This document shows, piece by piece, positions 13,097 to 25,689 of a DNA stretch of 64,000 bases. Each line of letters opens with the position of its first letter. Positions within the stretch are counted from its first letter, which is position 1. The notes under the pieces are model-generated. The model saw only the letters and a program-made list of their open reading frames with translations. It made no database searches and was not told where the DNA came from. The translations under genes and the position numbers were made by a program. The DNA comes from Halichoerus grypus (taxonomy: Eukaryota; Chordata; Mammalia; Carnivora; Phocidae), in contig NC_135715.1 in NCBI RefSeq assembly GCF_964656455.1, forward strand, positions 77,761,414 to 77,825,413. The letters run 5' to 3'.

Positions 13097-13555
13097 TCAT
13101 AATATAATTTAATACATGATAAGTAATCATGAAGAGGAGGTGGGGAGAGGGGGGGAATGAACTACTGAGTGAATGGTTTTGAAACAACTGAATAGAAAAC
13201 TGGGAAAAAAATAAGTGGTATCTATTCCTCATACTTTACATGAGGATAAAACCTAAATGGAGCAAATATTTCAATATTTTTTAAAAAACCATAACAAATA
13301 CTAAAAGAAACAATGGAAGAACTCCTTTATAATCTCAGTTGTGAAGGTCTTACTAATTGTATCACAGAACCCAAATGCCTAAAAGGGAATAATGACAAAT
13401 TCTACCACATACAAAACAAAACATTTGTTTAACTGCATGGAGGGAAAACACAAATTCAGAAGATAAATGACAAAATGGAAAAAATGTGCATCTCTCTAAC
13501 TCATTTCTATAATATATAAAGAGCTCCTATAAATCAATAAGAAAAATATGACTTC

Positions 13556-15275
13556 TGTTTTCCATTCTGACATGTAAAGACTTGGAAGTCATTATTCCTG
13601 TCCACACAACAAGAAAAAAGTTGGACAACTAAAGTCAACAACTATTCTTAGATCCCTCAAAGAATCCAGGTCACAGGACAAGCTGCTGTTGTGAAAACTG
13701 AAGAGAGAGATAGAGAATCAGACCTTACTGGAGCAGAAGCCCACATCTGGAACCAGTATCAGTAGGAACATTAAACTGTAGTTGATGAATTAATTGCTGG
13801 GGGCTCAGTTTGGACAAGCTTGAGAGTTAAAAATTCAGAAAAGGCCTAGTCTTAGAAGGGCCCCTACACTTTCCTGAGATGTACCTCCAAGAGCTCTACC
13901 AGGTTCTCACTGAGAAGATCTGAAAAAAATTCCTTCCTTCTTCCTTCAGGGGAAGGGAAAAAGTAACCATTTTGAAATACGCCCAGAGTTCTCTGTTCTC
14001 CTTAACAAAGCCTGCCCTCAAGGGAAGATATTTTGCCAGCACCTAACCAACCTAGACAAAGGGAAATATCTACCTCCAGCCCCCTCCAGACCTCATTGTA
14101 GGGAAAAGGAAATACCCAGCTGAGGCTTTCTAAAAGACTGAGACCTAGTCATAGGACTATAGAAAACTTCCCCCGCCCCTACATCTTACCAGGACATCCG
14201 AAGGGCTCCTGTATAATAAGAGGGATTAGAGCTAAAAGAACTGTAAGACTCAGACCCTATTTTAGAAATCTCTAGGGAAACCCAAGGACAACAAGGGAAA
14301 CAAAAACAGGGACACCAGAAGAAATTTTAGCCCCTGGCCCAGTACTACTGCAAACAATAAAAACAGCCTAACTCCTCACCAGATAAACATAAAATCTCCA
14401 CTAAACGCTTGTCTCCCTAAGTAATTTTTACCCGATACATCATATCCAGTTTTCAACAAAAAATTACGTGGCATATTAAAAAAAAACACAGTATGAAAAG
14501 ACAAAGCAAGAGTTAGAGGTTTGGGAATTATCACACCAGGAATTTGAAATAACTGTGATTAGTAAGTTAAGGGCTCTAATGGACAAAGTGGATAACATGC
14601 AAGAACAGATAGGTAATGTAAGCAGAGAGATGAAGACTAAAGAAAAGAATCTAAAGGAAATATGAGAAATCTAAAACACCGCAAAAGAAATGAAGAATGC
14701 CTTTGATGGGTCATCAGTGGATGGAATACAGCTGAGGAAAGAACCAGTGAGCTTGGAACATATGTCAATAGAAATTTCTCAAATTAAAATGCAAAGATAA
14801 ATAAAAGAAAGAAAAAAATGGAACAGAAAAATCCAAGAACTGTGGGAACATTACAAAAGAAGTAGCATACACATAATGGAAATCCCAGAAGGAGAAGAAA
14901 GAGAGAGGAAAAAAAAAAACAGAAGAAGTATTTGAAGTGATAACATTGAAGAGTTTTCCAAAATTAATGACAGACTCTAAGCCACAGATCTAGGAAAGTC
15001 AGAAAATACTGAGTAGGATAAATACCAAAAAATCTGCAGTGTATCTCATATTCAACACATATTCCATGTCTACAGTGTAGACAAAGACAAAGAAGAAATC
15101 TAGAAAAAGGCTAGAGAGAGGGGAGGAAATCTCACCTGTAGAGGAACAAGGGTAAGAACTACATTGGACTTCTCTTCAGAAACCATGCAAGCAAGAAGAA
15201 ACTGGAATGACATATTTAAAGTGTTGGGGGACAAAAAACAAAAATACTAACAATAGAATAAAATAGTTTACAGAA
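13556..15275 (+). mobile_element. HAL1-like (half-L1) element inserted in old L1
   Basis: The block holds degraded L1 ORF1-type sequence with the HAL1 landmarks TTTTCCAAAATTAATGACAG, AGGATAAATACCAAAAAATC, GAGGAACAAGGGTAAGAAC and TTCAGAAACCATGCAAGCAAG. There is no reverse transcriptase region before the host L1 resumes. No frame is intact. The left edge is approximate, and I could not find a clear target duplication. Confidence 0.7.
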
Positions 15276-15285
15276 AATACATATG

Positions 15286-15490
15286 GGGGATGCCTGGGTG
15301 GCTCAGTTGGTTAAACTTCTGCCTTCTGCTCAGATCATGATCCCAGAGTCCTGGGATGGAGTCCGGCATCAGGCTCTTCACTCAGCAGGGAGCCTGCTTC
15401 TCCCTCTGCCTGCCACTTCCCCGGCTTGTGCTCTCCCTCTCTCTCTATCCCTCTGACAAATACATAAATAAAATCTTAAAAAAAAAAGAA
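15286..15490 (+). mobile_element. Can-SINE
   Basis: It shows the head TGCCTGGGTGGCTCAGTTGG, a CT-rich middle and the tail AAATACATAAATAAAATC plus an A-run. The flanking duplication AGAAAATACATATG / AGAAAATACAAATG (15272-15285, 15491-15504) has one mismatch. Confidence 0.95.
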
Positions 15491-15563
15491 AGAAAATACA
15501 AATGGTTCTTAAACATTAATAAATATGCTCAACTCCATTTATAATATAAGAAATGCAAAAAAA

Positions 15564-15767
15564 GGGGCGTCTGGGTGGCTCAGTCTTTAAGTGTCTGCCT
15601 TCGGCTCAGGTCATGATCCCAAGGTCCTGGGATGGAGCCCCGCATCGGGCTCCCTGCTCCACGGGAAGCCTGCTTCTCCCTCTCCCTCTCCCACTCCCCC
15701 TTGCTTGTGTTCCTGCTCTCTCTCTCTCTCTCCGTCAAATAAATAAATAAAATCTTTAAAAAATAAT
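15564..15767 (+). mobile_element. Can-SINE
   Basis: GGGGCGTCTGGGTGGCTCAG opens the element and AAATAAATAAATAAAATC closes it. The flanking duplication is AAATGCAAAAAAA (15551-15563 and 15768-15780). It lies only about 75 bases from the previous SINE, inside the same old L1. Confidence 0.96.
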
Positions 15768-16460
15768 AAATGCAAAAAAAAAACCCTGTGCAGATATACC
15801 ATTTTTTACTTATAAATTTGACAAATATTAAAAAATAATATAAAACACTGTGTTAGAGTTTGGGGAATTCAAATGCTCTCATACATTACTGTGGAGATGA
15901 AACTGACACAGCGGAAGGGCACTTTTGATAATATCTACTTATAAATCACAAATACACAGATCCTTTGATTCAACAATCCCTCTTCTGGAAATTTATCTTC
16001 AATACCTATGTACTCATGTACAAAATCATGTGTGCAGAAGATTCCTTACTGTGGCACTCTTTGTAGAACCAAAAGAGTGGAAACAGCTTATTTGTCCATC
16101 GAGAATGACTGGTTACATGAATTTAAATAAATTCGTAAAATAGAATCTTAAGCAGCTTGGTAAAGGAAAAAAAAATTGGGAAGTTTTTTGTATACTGCTA
16201 TGGACTAATTTCAAAGGATATTTTTAAGCAGAAAAAATACAATCCAGAACAGTTTATATGTTATGGCATCATTTGTGTCCTAAAGGGAAAACTTTTGTAT
16301 TTATACATGTAAGTACTATCTCTGGAAATACATACAAGAAACAAGGACAGTAGCTTTGATTGCCTTCAAGAAAAGAAATTGTATAGCTAGGGAACAATGG
16401 ATAGGAGGGAGAATTTTCACTATATACACTTTCTTACCATTTCGAACCACATGAATGTAG

Positions 16461-17044
16461 TGTTTATTTACAAAAACATAAGCACAGTTTAACTTTTTAA
16501 AGGCATTGCATCTTCCTCTTTGGAAGGAATGAACGTGCAGTGCCTGATGCAAAGGTCTTGAGAGGAACTGCAGAAAATGTGATCAGGGACCACTTTCCTC
16601 CACACAACCCAGATGCATGAATTAACACATTTCTGAAAATGTAATGGAGTCAAATCCTTTCCATCTCTTTCAGCATTATTCTTGTTTCCTAAGCAGTATT
16701 CAGCATTTTTCCTGCTCCTTTTATCTTTCTGCCTCTCCTTATTCCTCCAGCATAAAACATGGCTGGCAAAGTCCTGGGACTTTCTTCACTTATAATTGTC
16801 CCAGTGTTGGATCACATTGCTGATTCAAAATGCACTACCTTCCACTCCAAGTTCATTCTCATGGCCAGCAAAGCTGCCCAACTTCCTAATGTGACCTCAC
16901 CTCCTTGTTTGCCTCTCCATTCCCATTTCTCTCCACTTTCCTTTTGGTCACTCCAGCTTAACCCATTTTAACTTTTTTTCTTGTCCATTTCCCTACTTTT
17001 ATTATTATTTTTAGTTCCTTACTTTTAGAATATAGATGGGGTAT
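16461..17044. other. Non-coding interval, nothing certain
   Basis: Ordinary AT-rich DNA. The pyrimidine-rich part at about 16660-16980 could be a very old L2 remnant, but I cannot support it. Confidence 0.4.
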
Positions 17045-17250
17045 AAATAATAACAATACTAATAATATTTATCACTCAGTACATGCAAAGAACTTCACAT
17101 ACACTATTTCATTTGAACTTGATTACACTATGAATTAGACATCATTACCTCTACTTGTTCAGGTTGAGGAAACTAAGACTTAGAGAGCTTAAGACACTTG
17201 ACCAGAGTCACGCTAGGGAGCAATGGAGCAGGATTCTAATGCCCTCCAAC
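17045..17250 (-). repeat. MIR SINE, diverged
   Basis: ATTTATCACTCAGTACATGC, ACACTATTTCATTTGAAC, then GAGGAAACTAAGACTTAGAG and GACCAGAGTCACGCTAG are the antisense MIR landmarks in the right order. Confidence 0.8.
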
Positions 17251-20200
17251 ACAAAAGCCTAGGTTCTCTCCTCCTACTTCTTCCCAGTTTAAGCTTAATT
17301 TGTAATCAGACTCCCACTGAGTTATCTGTCTATATTCTCTTCTCCGTTTCTTTCTAACTCTGCCCTTTGTTACCATTAACAAGAAAGCTAAATTTAATGG
17401 AATATCTATCTGCTTCATTTTTTATAGTTCTTATAGTTTTTTAGTGATTCAATGGATAATTACCAAGTTACTGGTTTTTAATAAGTACCTAAAAACATAG
17501 ACATGGGAAGAATAGAAAAAAACTATAAAAGCACAAATTATATTAAGAAGAATAAAATAGTATCAGAGGTGTGACTTAAATTTTTAGAAGCCATATTTCA
17601 AATGTGCTGAAGGATGAGTGAAAAAGAATAGGCATCTGATTCCTATTATCTATCAGCTAACATAAACTTCCTACTTTTATTAAAGAATTGCTTTTCCAGT
17701 TAGATCAGAATCTCTTTACAATGGGAGAAAGCATCTAGAAAATGTTTATTTTTGTACAGCCTATATTCATTTATATCCATGCATGTCTAGATATTGTTGA
17801 TTATATGCCAGATGTTGCATATAGAAAAGTGGAGGTTCCTGCTGATGCTATATTCCACTAAAGAATGTGTCCCTTTTCTTCTTAGATATGAGTGCTTGAT
17901 CACATGAATCCAATCAAGAATTGAACTGGGTTGGGGCTGGGTTGCAGTTTTAGGAAGACTCTGTAGACCTTTGATTCACACTGTTCCTTGGGCATAGCCC
18001 TCCCCTGGTTCTGATGGAGAGCCCGTAGGTGTCAATTTCCTCAACTCTGGAAGATTTCAGATGTTTTCAAACCAGCTCTCCAGGTTCATCACGCCACAAA
18101 GTGTCAAAGTCTGGCAAAAGTCTTAAGGCCAAGAGGAAACAGTCATGTGCTTGAAGCAGGCCCTATTCGCCAAAGGCTTCTTGTTTTTTTAAGAACAGAA
18201 GCCCATGGGAGGTTTCATTTGCCCTTTAGAAACTTTCAGCCCCATTCCCCCAGCATCCTATGAATCCCAAGAACTCAGCAAATATTTTGTGGAGAAAACC
18301 AGCTCTGAGTGTGAAACCCCTCAAGTTTCCAATTTGTCACACTAGGCCCCATGTTGTTTAGAGCTTTGCTGGTCTCTCTTCCCTTCACAAGGACCATCAG
18401 CCTGAGCCATGTCTGATCCTCACCCTGTACCCCAAATCAACAAAGGCCACTAGGGCCAAGTCTTCAACTCACCTGAGGAACAATTCTTCCCTCTCTGTAA
18501 TTTTAGTTCATCTAGTACTCATTTCTTCCATGACTCCCTGGTGCCTTCCAAAATCTCATTTCTGTAATTTCTTCAGTTCTTCCTAGTTGCTGCAGTAGAA
18601 CTGGCCTGCCTCAACCAACTACATTCTATCCAAAAGTAGAAGGTTCACATTTTATTCTTGAAGATGAGAAGGTGATTATTATGAGGATTCTACTTTATAT
18701 GTCATGGTGTTCGGTACTTTGCGAAGGTCTTAAACATCCACTATCTCAACTGGTTCAAGACGCTTACCAAGTCTGTGGCCTAGGTAAACTAGGCTACCTG
18801 ACTTGGCAGGAAATCTCTGAAGCCATACCACCTGAGCACAACTGCCCTGGGAAAGGGGAGGAGGGCTCTTCTCAGTTCTTCTGAGACCTAGCTGTCTGCA
18901 GTCTCTCCAAATTCAGGACATAAAAATAAATGGGAGATTTTGACGAGGCTAAAGAGCATAGTCTTCAACAACTGACTTACAGTCATTAGTCTTCATTTAC
19001 AAGAATGCTTGAATGCAGACAGATTCAGGGTGGGATTTAAAATTATTAGTGAATCACCTTAAATCTTCATAAATGTGGGTTTACAGCATTTATGAAACAA
19101 TCAGCTCAGACAGCATTGTCCACTGGGTTACTGATTAGAGAAAATACAAAATCAAAAATAGCATTCCAAAAGCTTCTAAAGATATATATAGCAGTAAAAT
19201 TGTACCCTATATGAACCTCCTGGCACATAAATTTCATGAATTATGCTGGTATGTAAACTTACCTCTAGATAACCATGCTTGCTTCTCAATATTGTAGACC
19301 TGGGAGGATATGTTTATCCTTAGTATCTCTCTAGATAGGTTTACCAAGCTGACCTTTCAAAGAAATGGAATGTGTAACGTCTTTAGGTACCTTCTAGATA
19401 GCTTTTGCAATCCAACAAAGTCCCTTTCACTATAGCAGAGTAGCTGCTATTCCACTGAGCTGGTCTTTGGCATGGTGGCCAGCAAATACTTATCTGGTAT
19501 TCTCTGAAGGAGATCCAGAAAGTCCCTATGATCAGAAATTCTCCCCTAGCATTACTGCAATTTTTTTTTTAGAAATCAGAGGGGGGAGGAGAGCAAGTCT
19601 TATTCATAAATTGGCCAGACCCAGAAGACACATAGTTAATATCAACTTGTGTATTTTCCGCAAGAGTAATTAAATAGCATGGGTTCAAAGAAAAGTAAAA
19701 AATATAGCCACGTTCAGCATACAACATCACTATAGATAGTTAATGCTAGGGAGGCATTCTTATTTGCAATATACAAGAGCTGCTTGAGGGAGGGCAAAGG
19801 AAGTGAAATCATGTTTTCATGCTATAATTTGATTATGTGAAACTAATTTTAATTGATTAGTCATATTTGTGCTTGTTTACTTTAATGTGGCATTATTTAC
19901 TTCAGTGTGTTGAACACACAGTAAAACAACAAAAGTTTCTTAGTATTTCTAAGTATACCCAATATGGAAAGAATGCCATATTTTGAGTTACTCCTTCACA
20001 TGGAAAGGAGATTCAAAGGACAGTGCTCATTCTTAATCTTTGAACATTTCTTTAATCGTAGCTGAATTTTACTTATTTTTATTTATTTATTCATTTTACT
20101 TTACATCCTTCCAATTGAGTTGAAAGATGACATACCACTTTTCTCTGTCAATTTTCAGCATGTATCTGATTGTGTGGATTTCAATGGGACAGTTACCAGC

Positions 20201-20520
20201 GACTAACCCAAAGCCTAAAACTATAGTTTTCCATAGTTAACTTTTCCTGGGTAAAACTTATTGGAACATGAACTAAATTTGAAAACATAAGTTGAAATGA
20301 AACATGAATAGTCATGCCCCTAAAAGAAAAAAAGGCATGCTTCACTTTGTCAAATTTTAGAAAAATAGCGACACTATATGTTACAATATCGAACCAGATA
20401 TTGAGTCTTTGCACATATTCTTTCCCACAGAACAAGATGAAAAGGGGTGCTCTCCCACAATCCATAAATCCCTTTCTCCACAAAAGAGAAGGTGGTGTAA
20501 AATAGGCAGACAAGACAACA
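17251..20520. other. Repeat-poor intergenic stretch
   Basis: About 3.3 kb with no repeat I can name and no coding frame longer than about 70 codons of any known type. AT-rich parts around 18950-19130 and 19830-19920 look unique. This is possible regulatory DNA, from absence of repeats only. Confidence 0.5.
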
Positions 20521-20529
20521 TGGCAAACT

Positions 20530-20690
20530 AGAAAGAGTGTATTTTTCGGAAGCTCTGCCACCTGGCAGACTAGACAAGTTCTTCAGTGACACCTAGAACA
20601 GTTTCCTCATCTGTACAATGGGGATGCTAATACTTGCCTCATGCTTGTTTGGAGGATAGAAAGAGCTACAGCTGACTTAAAATGCCACAT
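20530..20690 (+). repeat. MIR SINE
   Basis: TAGACAAGTTCTTCAGTGAC, AGTTTCCTCATCTGTACAAT and GGGGATGCTAATACTTGCCT are the central MIR landmarks in sense orientation. Confidence 0.8.
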
Positions 20691-21167
20691 ATCTAAAAGG
20701 GGCTTACTGAAGGTACATCATATTAATGAGTGTAAATCGATTTTCCTTGAACAGTAAAGCTATTTTCAACAGAAAACTAGATAAATAAAGGGAAAAATGC
20801 AATTTATGAAGATTAAGTAATAACAAAGGAAAAAGCAGGGGAAATTTTAAATACAGCATGATTGCCTCTATACAAAAATGACATTTGCTCAGGATCGGGG
20901 TTCAGTAGGGAAGCCTCAAGGAAATATACCAAAATACTAACACTAGTTATGTTATGATCGCGAACATAAGGTATTTTTGCCCTCTGTTTTCCAGATTTTC
21001 AATAGTGTGCTTAGTGTTACTTATATAATGAAAATACTTTTCCTTTTTGAATTTTGAAAGCTAGATGATGCCTTTTTTCATAGAAATCAGCAACTTCCTA
21101 GCAGAGACATTTAAAATATTGTTTTAGATACTCCAGAGCTGTTTGCAGTAATTGCTAATAACGTGCT

Positions 21168-21260
21168 TCATTCAATTCATCATTTATTGAGAGCCATGTG
21201 CCAGACTCCAGAAGGAAACATAATAAATGAGATAGGGGCCTGTCCTCATTCCGTCCCTTG
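21168..21260 (-). repeat. L2 3' fragment
   Basis: TTCATTCAATTCATCATTTA, TTGAGAGCCATGTGCCAGAC and GGGGCCTGTCCTCATTC are the antisense of the L2 3' end. Confidence 0.7.
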
Positions 21261-21304
21261 ATAATAACAATGCTGGTGGTTCTATTGTAAACCAGCTTAA
21301 GCAT

Positions 21305-21715
21305 TAAGGCTTGAGGCAAAACAGAGAAGGAGAGAGTGAGAGAGGGAGGGGAGGGAGAGATTTATTGCAAAGAACTGTGAGGGCTGGCAAGGCAAATTCA
21401 AAATCTGTGGGGCAGGCCTGCAAGCTAGAAACTCTGGGGCAGAAGCTGAAGCTGCTGGGGCAAGCAAAATGTTTTCTACCTCAGGGAAACCTGAGTTAGG
21501 CTCTTAAGGTCTTTCAACTGATTGGATCATGCCCACGCATATTATCCAGGGTAATCTCCTTTACTTAAAGTCAGCTGACCGTACATGGTACCCCCATGTA
21601 TAAAATACCTCAGAGCGACACCTGGATGAGTGTTCGGTTAAATAACTGGGGACTGTAGCCTCGACAAGTGGACACATCAAACTGACCTTCAGAGTCACCC
21701 AACATTTCTCCTATT
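21305..21715 (+). repeat. Interspersed repeat, same family as 23158-23660
   Basis: It shares the landmarks TTTATTGCAAAGAACTG, CTTTCAACTGATTGGATCAT, GCCCACGCATATTATCCAGG and a closing CAAGTGGACACATCAAACTG with the 23.2 kb copy. This is a common old mammalian repeat of about 0.5 kb, possibly an L1M 3' end; I am not sure of the family name. A CT/GA-rich tract lies at its left end. Confidence 0.6.
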
Positions 21716-22266
21716 TTCTCCTACTTCCTAATTTAGTTAAAGCCACTAGTTTCTCAGCTCATTTCAGACCTCACCCAAAACAGAACCCTCAGGAAATAAT
21801 GCACTTGCTACACCCCTGTCTTCCTTCCAAGGCCAGCTTAACACAATGCTTGGTCGATTAGGAACTTGATTACTTCGCAGAACCATCATTAAACCAAACA
21901 CAAAATCATCACAGAGGTTTAAAGCTCTCTCACTAGAGAACGCCTTAACAAATTAGGACAGTATTCTTATTCTAGGTAGGCTGTTGCTTTAAATTTAGTG
22001 AAAACCAAGGTGGAGAGGCATTATAAAAGTCAGTGAAAAGCTAAATCTGCTCCCTATGAACCACAATGTCAAATGTGAGGAGGCGGAAGGTGGAGAACAG
22101 GAGAAACAGCTGTGATTCCCACACTGTAGGCTCCAAAGGTTTTTTGACTGTTGTTCTCTATTAAACTTTAGTTTTATTAGACAATCTCTTATTTAAATTT
22201 ATTTTAGGCTGTGGTCCCTTACTTATTTATGCAACTAGCCTTACTCATGCCATACGTATCTATACC

Positions 22267-22464
22267 CGCGGTTCTCAACTGGGGTGACTTTGCCCCACGG
22301 GGTGACTCTGTGGCAAAGTCCAGACACATGTTCGGTCGCTACAGTTGCGGGTACACAGGAGACGCCAGGCTGCTGCTGAGTATTCCACAATGTACAAGAC
22401 AGGACGACACAACAAAGATTTATCCCACCCAAAATGTCAGTAGTGCCAAGGTTGAGAAACCCTG
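22267..22464 (+). mobile_element. MER20 (hAT-Charlie DNA transposon fossil)
   Basis: GCGGTTCTCAACTGGGGTGA at the left and AGTGCCAAGGTTGAGAAACC at the right match the MER20 ends, with AATGTACAAGACAGGACGAC in between. It is non-autonomous, about 200 bp, near full length and diverged. Confidence 0.85.
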
Positions 22465-22724
22465 GTCTAGGCCATATTAGTATGAGTTCTGTCACAAATT
22501 CCAATCAAGTTCCTCAAACACTAGATCTATGAAGAAAATAAGCTTGTTAAATCCTCTTAACCTTTAGTTTCCAGACTTCGCTGAAATTGTTCTTTAAAAT
22601 CATGTCAGAGTTTTTAGTGCTGTGGGAAGGTAAAATGAAGAAAATATGTTCATTTTTTAAATGGCTGAAAATACCAATGTTCTGCGTCAGTGCAAGTTAT
22701 TGATTGTAGTTAAACTGTTAAAAC

Positions 22725-22816
22725 GGTCGGGGCACCTGACGGCTCAGTTGGTGGAGCATGCGACTCTTGATTTGAGCCCCACGTTGGATGTAGAGATGAT
22801 TTAAAAATAAAAATCT
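22725..22816 (+). mobile_element. Short old Can-SINE
   Basis: GGGGCACCTGACGGCTCAG to GAGCATGCGACTCTTGATTT is the tRNA-like head, ending early with AAAAATAAAAATCTC and no CT-rich middle. The imperfect duplication TAAACTGTTAAAAC / TAAACTATTAAAC flanks it. Its head differs from the longer copies, so it is probably an older subfamily. Confidence 0.8.
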
Positions 22817-23157
22817 CTAAACTATTAAACATGTCAACCACACTGCTGAAACATAACTCATGAAATATAATTTACATTATTAAGTTTTTAAATAACATAT
22901 CTCAAGTGATTTATTCCATTTCCATTTATTCTTTAACTGAATTTATATTAAACATTATTTGCTCTTTTCAAAATCTATTTCATCTTAAAAGTAAAGTAAG
23001 AGGAAGTTTTCTAAATTATAACTGTAGCACCCTCCTGCCCAATGAATGTAATTCACAAGTGACACAACATATATTTTTCTGCTAGGAATCCAATATATTT
23101 GTCACTGAAAAAAAAAGGTTGAAAATACACGGAAAATCATGTGTTTTTCACCCCATT

Positions 23158-23660
23158 TTATTAGGGTTCTCCAGAGAAACAGTCAATATGATGTATACAT
23201 GTGTGCAAATATGCATATGTACATATTTATTACAGATACAATTATTAGACTTTATATATAAAGAAGATTATTATATGGCGAGTGATTATATGAAGAGATT
23301 TATTACAAGGAACTGGCTTACGTGATTACAGAAGCTGGGAAGTCTGAGATCTGCAGAGATGATGCCCCAGTTTAAGTCTGAAGGCTGAAAGCTGCCAAGT
23401 CGAACAGCCAATGCCTAGTTCAAAGGTCATCAGGCAGAAAGAGTCTTTCTCCCTCAGAGAAGAGGGTCAGCCTTTTGTTCTCTACAGGCCATAAACAGAG
23501 TGGGTGAGACCCACCCACATTTATGGAGGGCAGTCAGCTTCAATTCAGTCTGCTGATATAAATGTTAACTTCATCCAAAAATACCCTCACAGAAACACCT
23601 GGAATAAGGATTCACCAAATATCTAATGCCTAAATTGACACACAGAATGAATCATCACAC
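23158..23660 (+). repeat. Interspersed repeat, second copy of the 21.3 kb family
   Basis: It begins TATTAGGGTTCTCCAGAGAA, contains GAGATTTATTACAAGGAACT, AGACCCACCCACATTTATGG and CACAGAAACACCTGGAATAA, and ends with an ACACA-rich segment before ATCATCAC. This copy is longer than the 21.3 kb copy and includes an AT-rich middle. Family uncertain, possibly an L1M 3'UTR. Confidence 0.65.
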
Positions 23661-23713
23661 CCACTCAGGAAGAAAAAGACATCTGGAAAAGGGGAAAAAT
23701 TAGAAATAACTTA

Positions 23714-24215
23714 CAATAGCCAAGATATGTCTATACACACTGGAATATTACTCAGTCATAAAAAAGGATGAGATCTTGCCATTTGCGACAATATGGATGG
23801 AACTAGAGGGTATTATGTTAAGTGAAATAAGTCAGTCAGAGAAAGACAAATACTGTGTGATTTCACTCATGTGTGGAATCTAAAAAATGAAACAAGTGAA
23901 TAAATAAAAAGCAGAATCAGACCTATAAATACAGAGAACAAACTGATGGTGTCCAGAGGGAAAGGGGTAGAGGAATGGGCAAAAAGGGTGAATGGGAATG
24001 GGAGATACAGGCTTCCAGTTACAGAGTGTATAAGTCACTAGAATAAAAGGTACAGCATAGGAATATAGTCAGTGGTATTTTAGTAGTGTTGTATGGTGAC
24101 AGATGGGAGCTACACTTGTGAGCATAGCATAATGTTCAGAGATGCCGAATCACTGTTGTACACCTGAAACTAATGTAACATTGTGTGTCAACTATACTCA
24201 AATAAAAAATTTTTT
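23714..24215 (+). mobile_element. L1 3' end inserted into an older L1
   Basis: Sequence from CAATAGCCAAGATATG through ACTGGAATATTACTCAGTC, GTATGGTGACAGATGGGAGC and ACACCTGAAACTAATGTAAC is an L1MA-type 3' end. A 16-bp duplication with one mismatch (AATTAGAAATAACTTA at 23698-23713, AATTGGAAATAACTTA at 24216-24231) flanks it. The target was itself an older L1ME-like piece that continues to about 24345. Confidence 0.85.
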
Positions 24216-24345
24216 AATTGGAAATAACTTAATGTTCAATAATAATGAATCAGTTAAATAGACAAATTCAGTCCCACAATAAAACCATTATTTTTCTAGT
24301 GTGGTAGAAAACTGTTTAATGTCATGGAAAAGTTTCTTAAATACC

Positions 24346-25680
24346 ATTGACCAGGCTCAGCCATTATATACATGAATTCCTACAATGCCTTGTGATATAA
24401 CTCATACAGCTCTAAAAATGTGAACCTATTTAGTACACTCATGTACTCACTTATCAGAGCCATTAAATGGAATCATATAACTGGAAGGAAACTCTGTGAT
24501 AATCTCCAAATCCCCCCAGTAGTGACAAAGAAAACAAGATGGTGATTTAGATTTTTCTTGAATTATTGACAGAGCCTTGATTTTGGACACTCTAAAATAA
24601 TAAGCATTTAAATATCAGAGTAGGATTTGATGTTGACCACTCAAACAAATGGGAAAAGTACAAACCTGCATTGGCAAGGTAAGGTGTCACTATTCCTACT
24701 TTTTGTTAATGTCAAGATTACATTGGAGAGATTGCTTTTTATTCTGCAGAGTATGGTTATGATCAAAAGAAACCCAGGAGTAGTCCTGGTTATGCCTCAG
24801 GATTATGTGTGGAGTGACATAAAAATACAGTTGCTTTGGACCCATCTCAGACTTACTGCTAGGATTTCCCTCCCCTTCTGGTGAGAATGCTAATCTAGAG
24901 TTTTACTTAAACTTTTGACTTATTCTACATAGACATGCCCAAAGCAAAAAACAGAAAGGAGTATTAGGCATGCAAACTATGATTTTTTCTTAAAGCCCAC
25001 AATTTGGGAAAAAGTATTTTCACAACTACTCTTTCCCACCTCTAAAATAAAGTTCTGTATCAGAGAAAGTCGTCATTTCTGAAGTTAATCACACACAAAA
25101 AAGTAAAAATATAGAGTATCGAATTTAACCTGATAAATATCTGGGTCCAGCCTTTCCTAATTCAGTTATGAATTTATAATACATATATCTGTTAACAATA
25201 TTTAAACATCTGAATGCCACCCCATTAGAGTTTAATGCTCTGATATTAATGATAAAAATATTCCTCTTGTACCATTTGGTGTCTATGAACTGCAAGGAAG
25301 TCTAGAGATACACTGGTTTTATTTTCAAGATGTGACTTTTCATTATGAATCTGTTGCTCTTAATTGAAAAGTGAGGACAGTAACTTTACAAACTCTGCCA
25401 AAAGCATTATTAGAAGAATGCCTATAAAATACTTCAAGATCCTTACATAAACAGTGCCACATAGACACAAACTCTGAAGCTATAGCATTATGGTAGCATA
25501 TCAACATAATCAGAAAGTTTCTCTTCCATTGTGCAAAACCAGTTACTGAGATACATTACCTCTAGGAGGGTTGATAAATTGATTTTTCTTAAACATAACT
25601 CAGTAATTTGTCAAAGGACCCTCCTTCCCATAGGAAGGGGCTTCCCATCACTGGCTGCCAAATGCAGATGCTGCTACTGA
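24346..25680. other. Non-coding interval, nothing recognised
   Basis: About 1.3 kb of AT-rich, apparently unique sequence with no gene or repeat I can support. Confidence 0.5.
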
Positions 25681-25689
25681 ACCAAGTCT

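Larger units (their letters stand above)
12440..16460 (+). mobile_element. Old L1 (L1ME-like) with nested insertions
   Basis: Degenerate L1 ORF2 C-terminal sequence runs to GAGCTCCTATAAATCAATAAG near 13540. It resumes at about 15491 (ACAAATGGTTCTTAAACAT) and continues through ATTCAACAATCCCTCTTCTGG and AAGAGTGGAAACAGC to AATCCAGAACAGTTTATATG. The two parts read as one element once the HAL1-like block and the SINEs are removed. No open frame survives. The family is assigned from memory of L1ME 3' regions. Confidence 0.75.
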
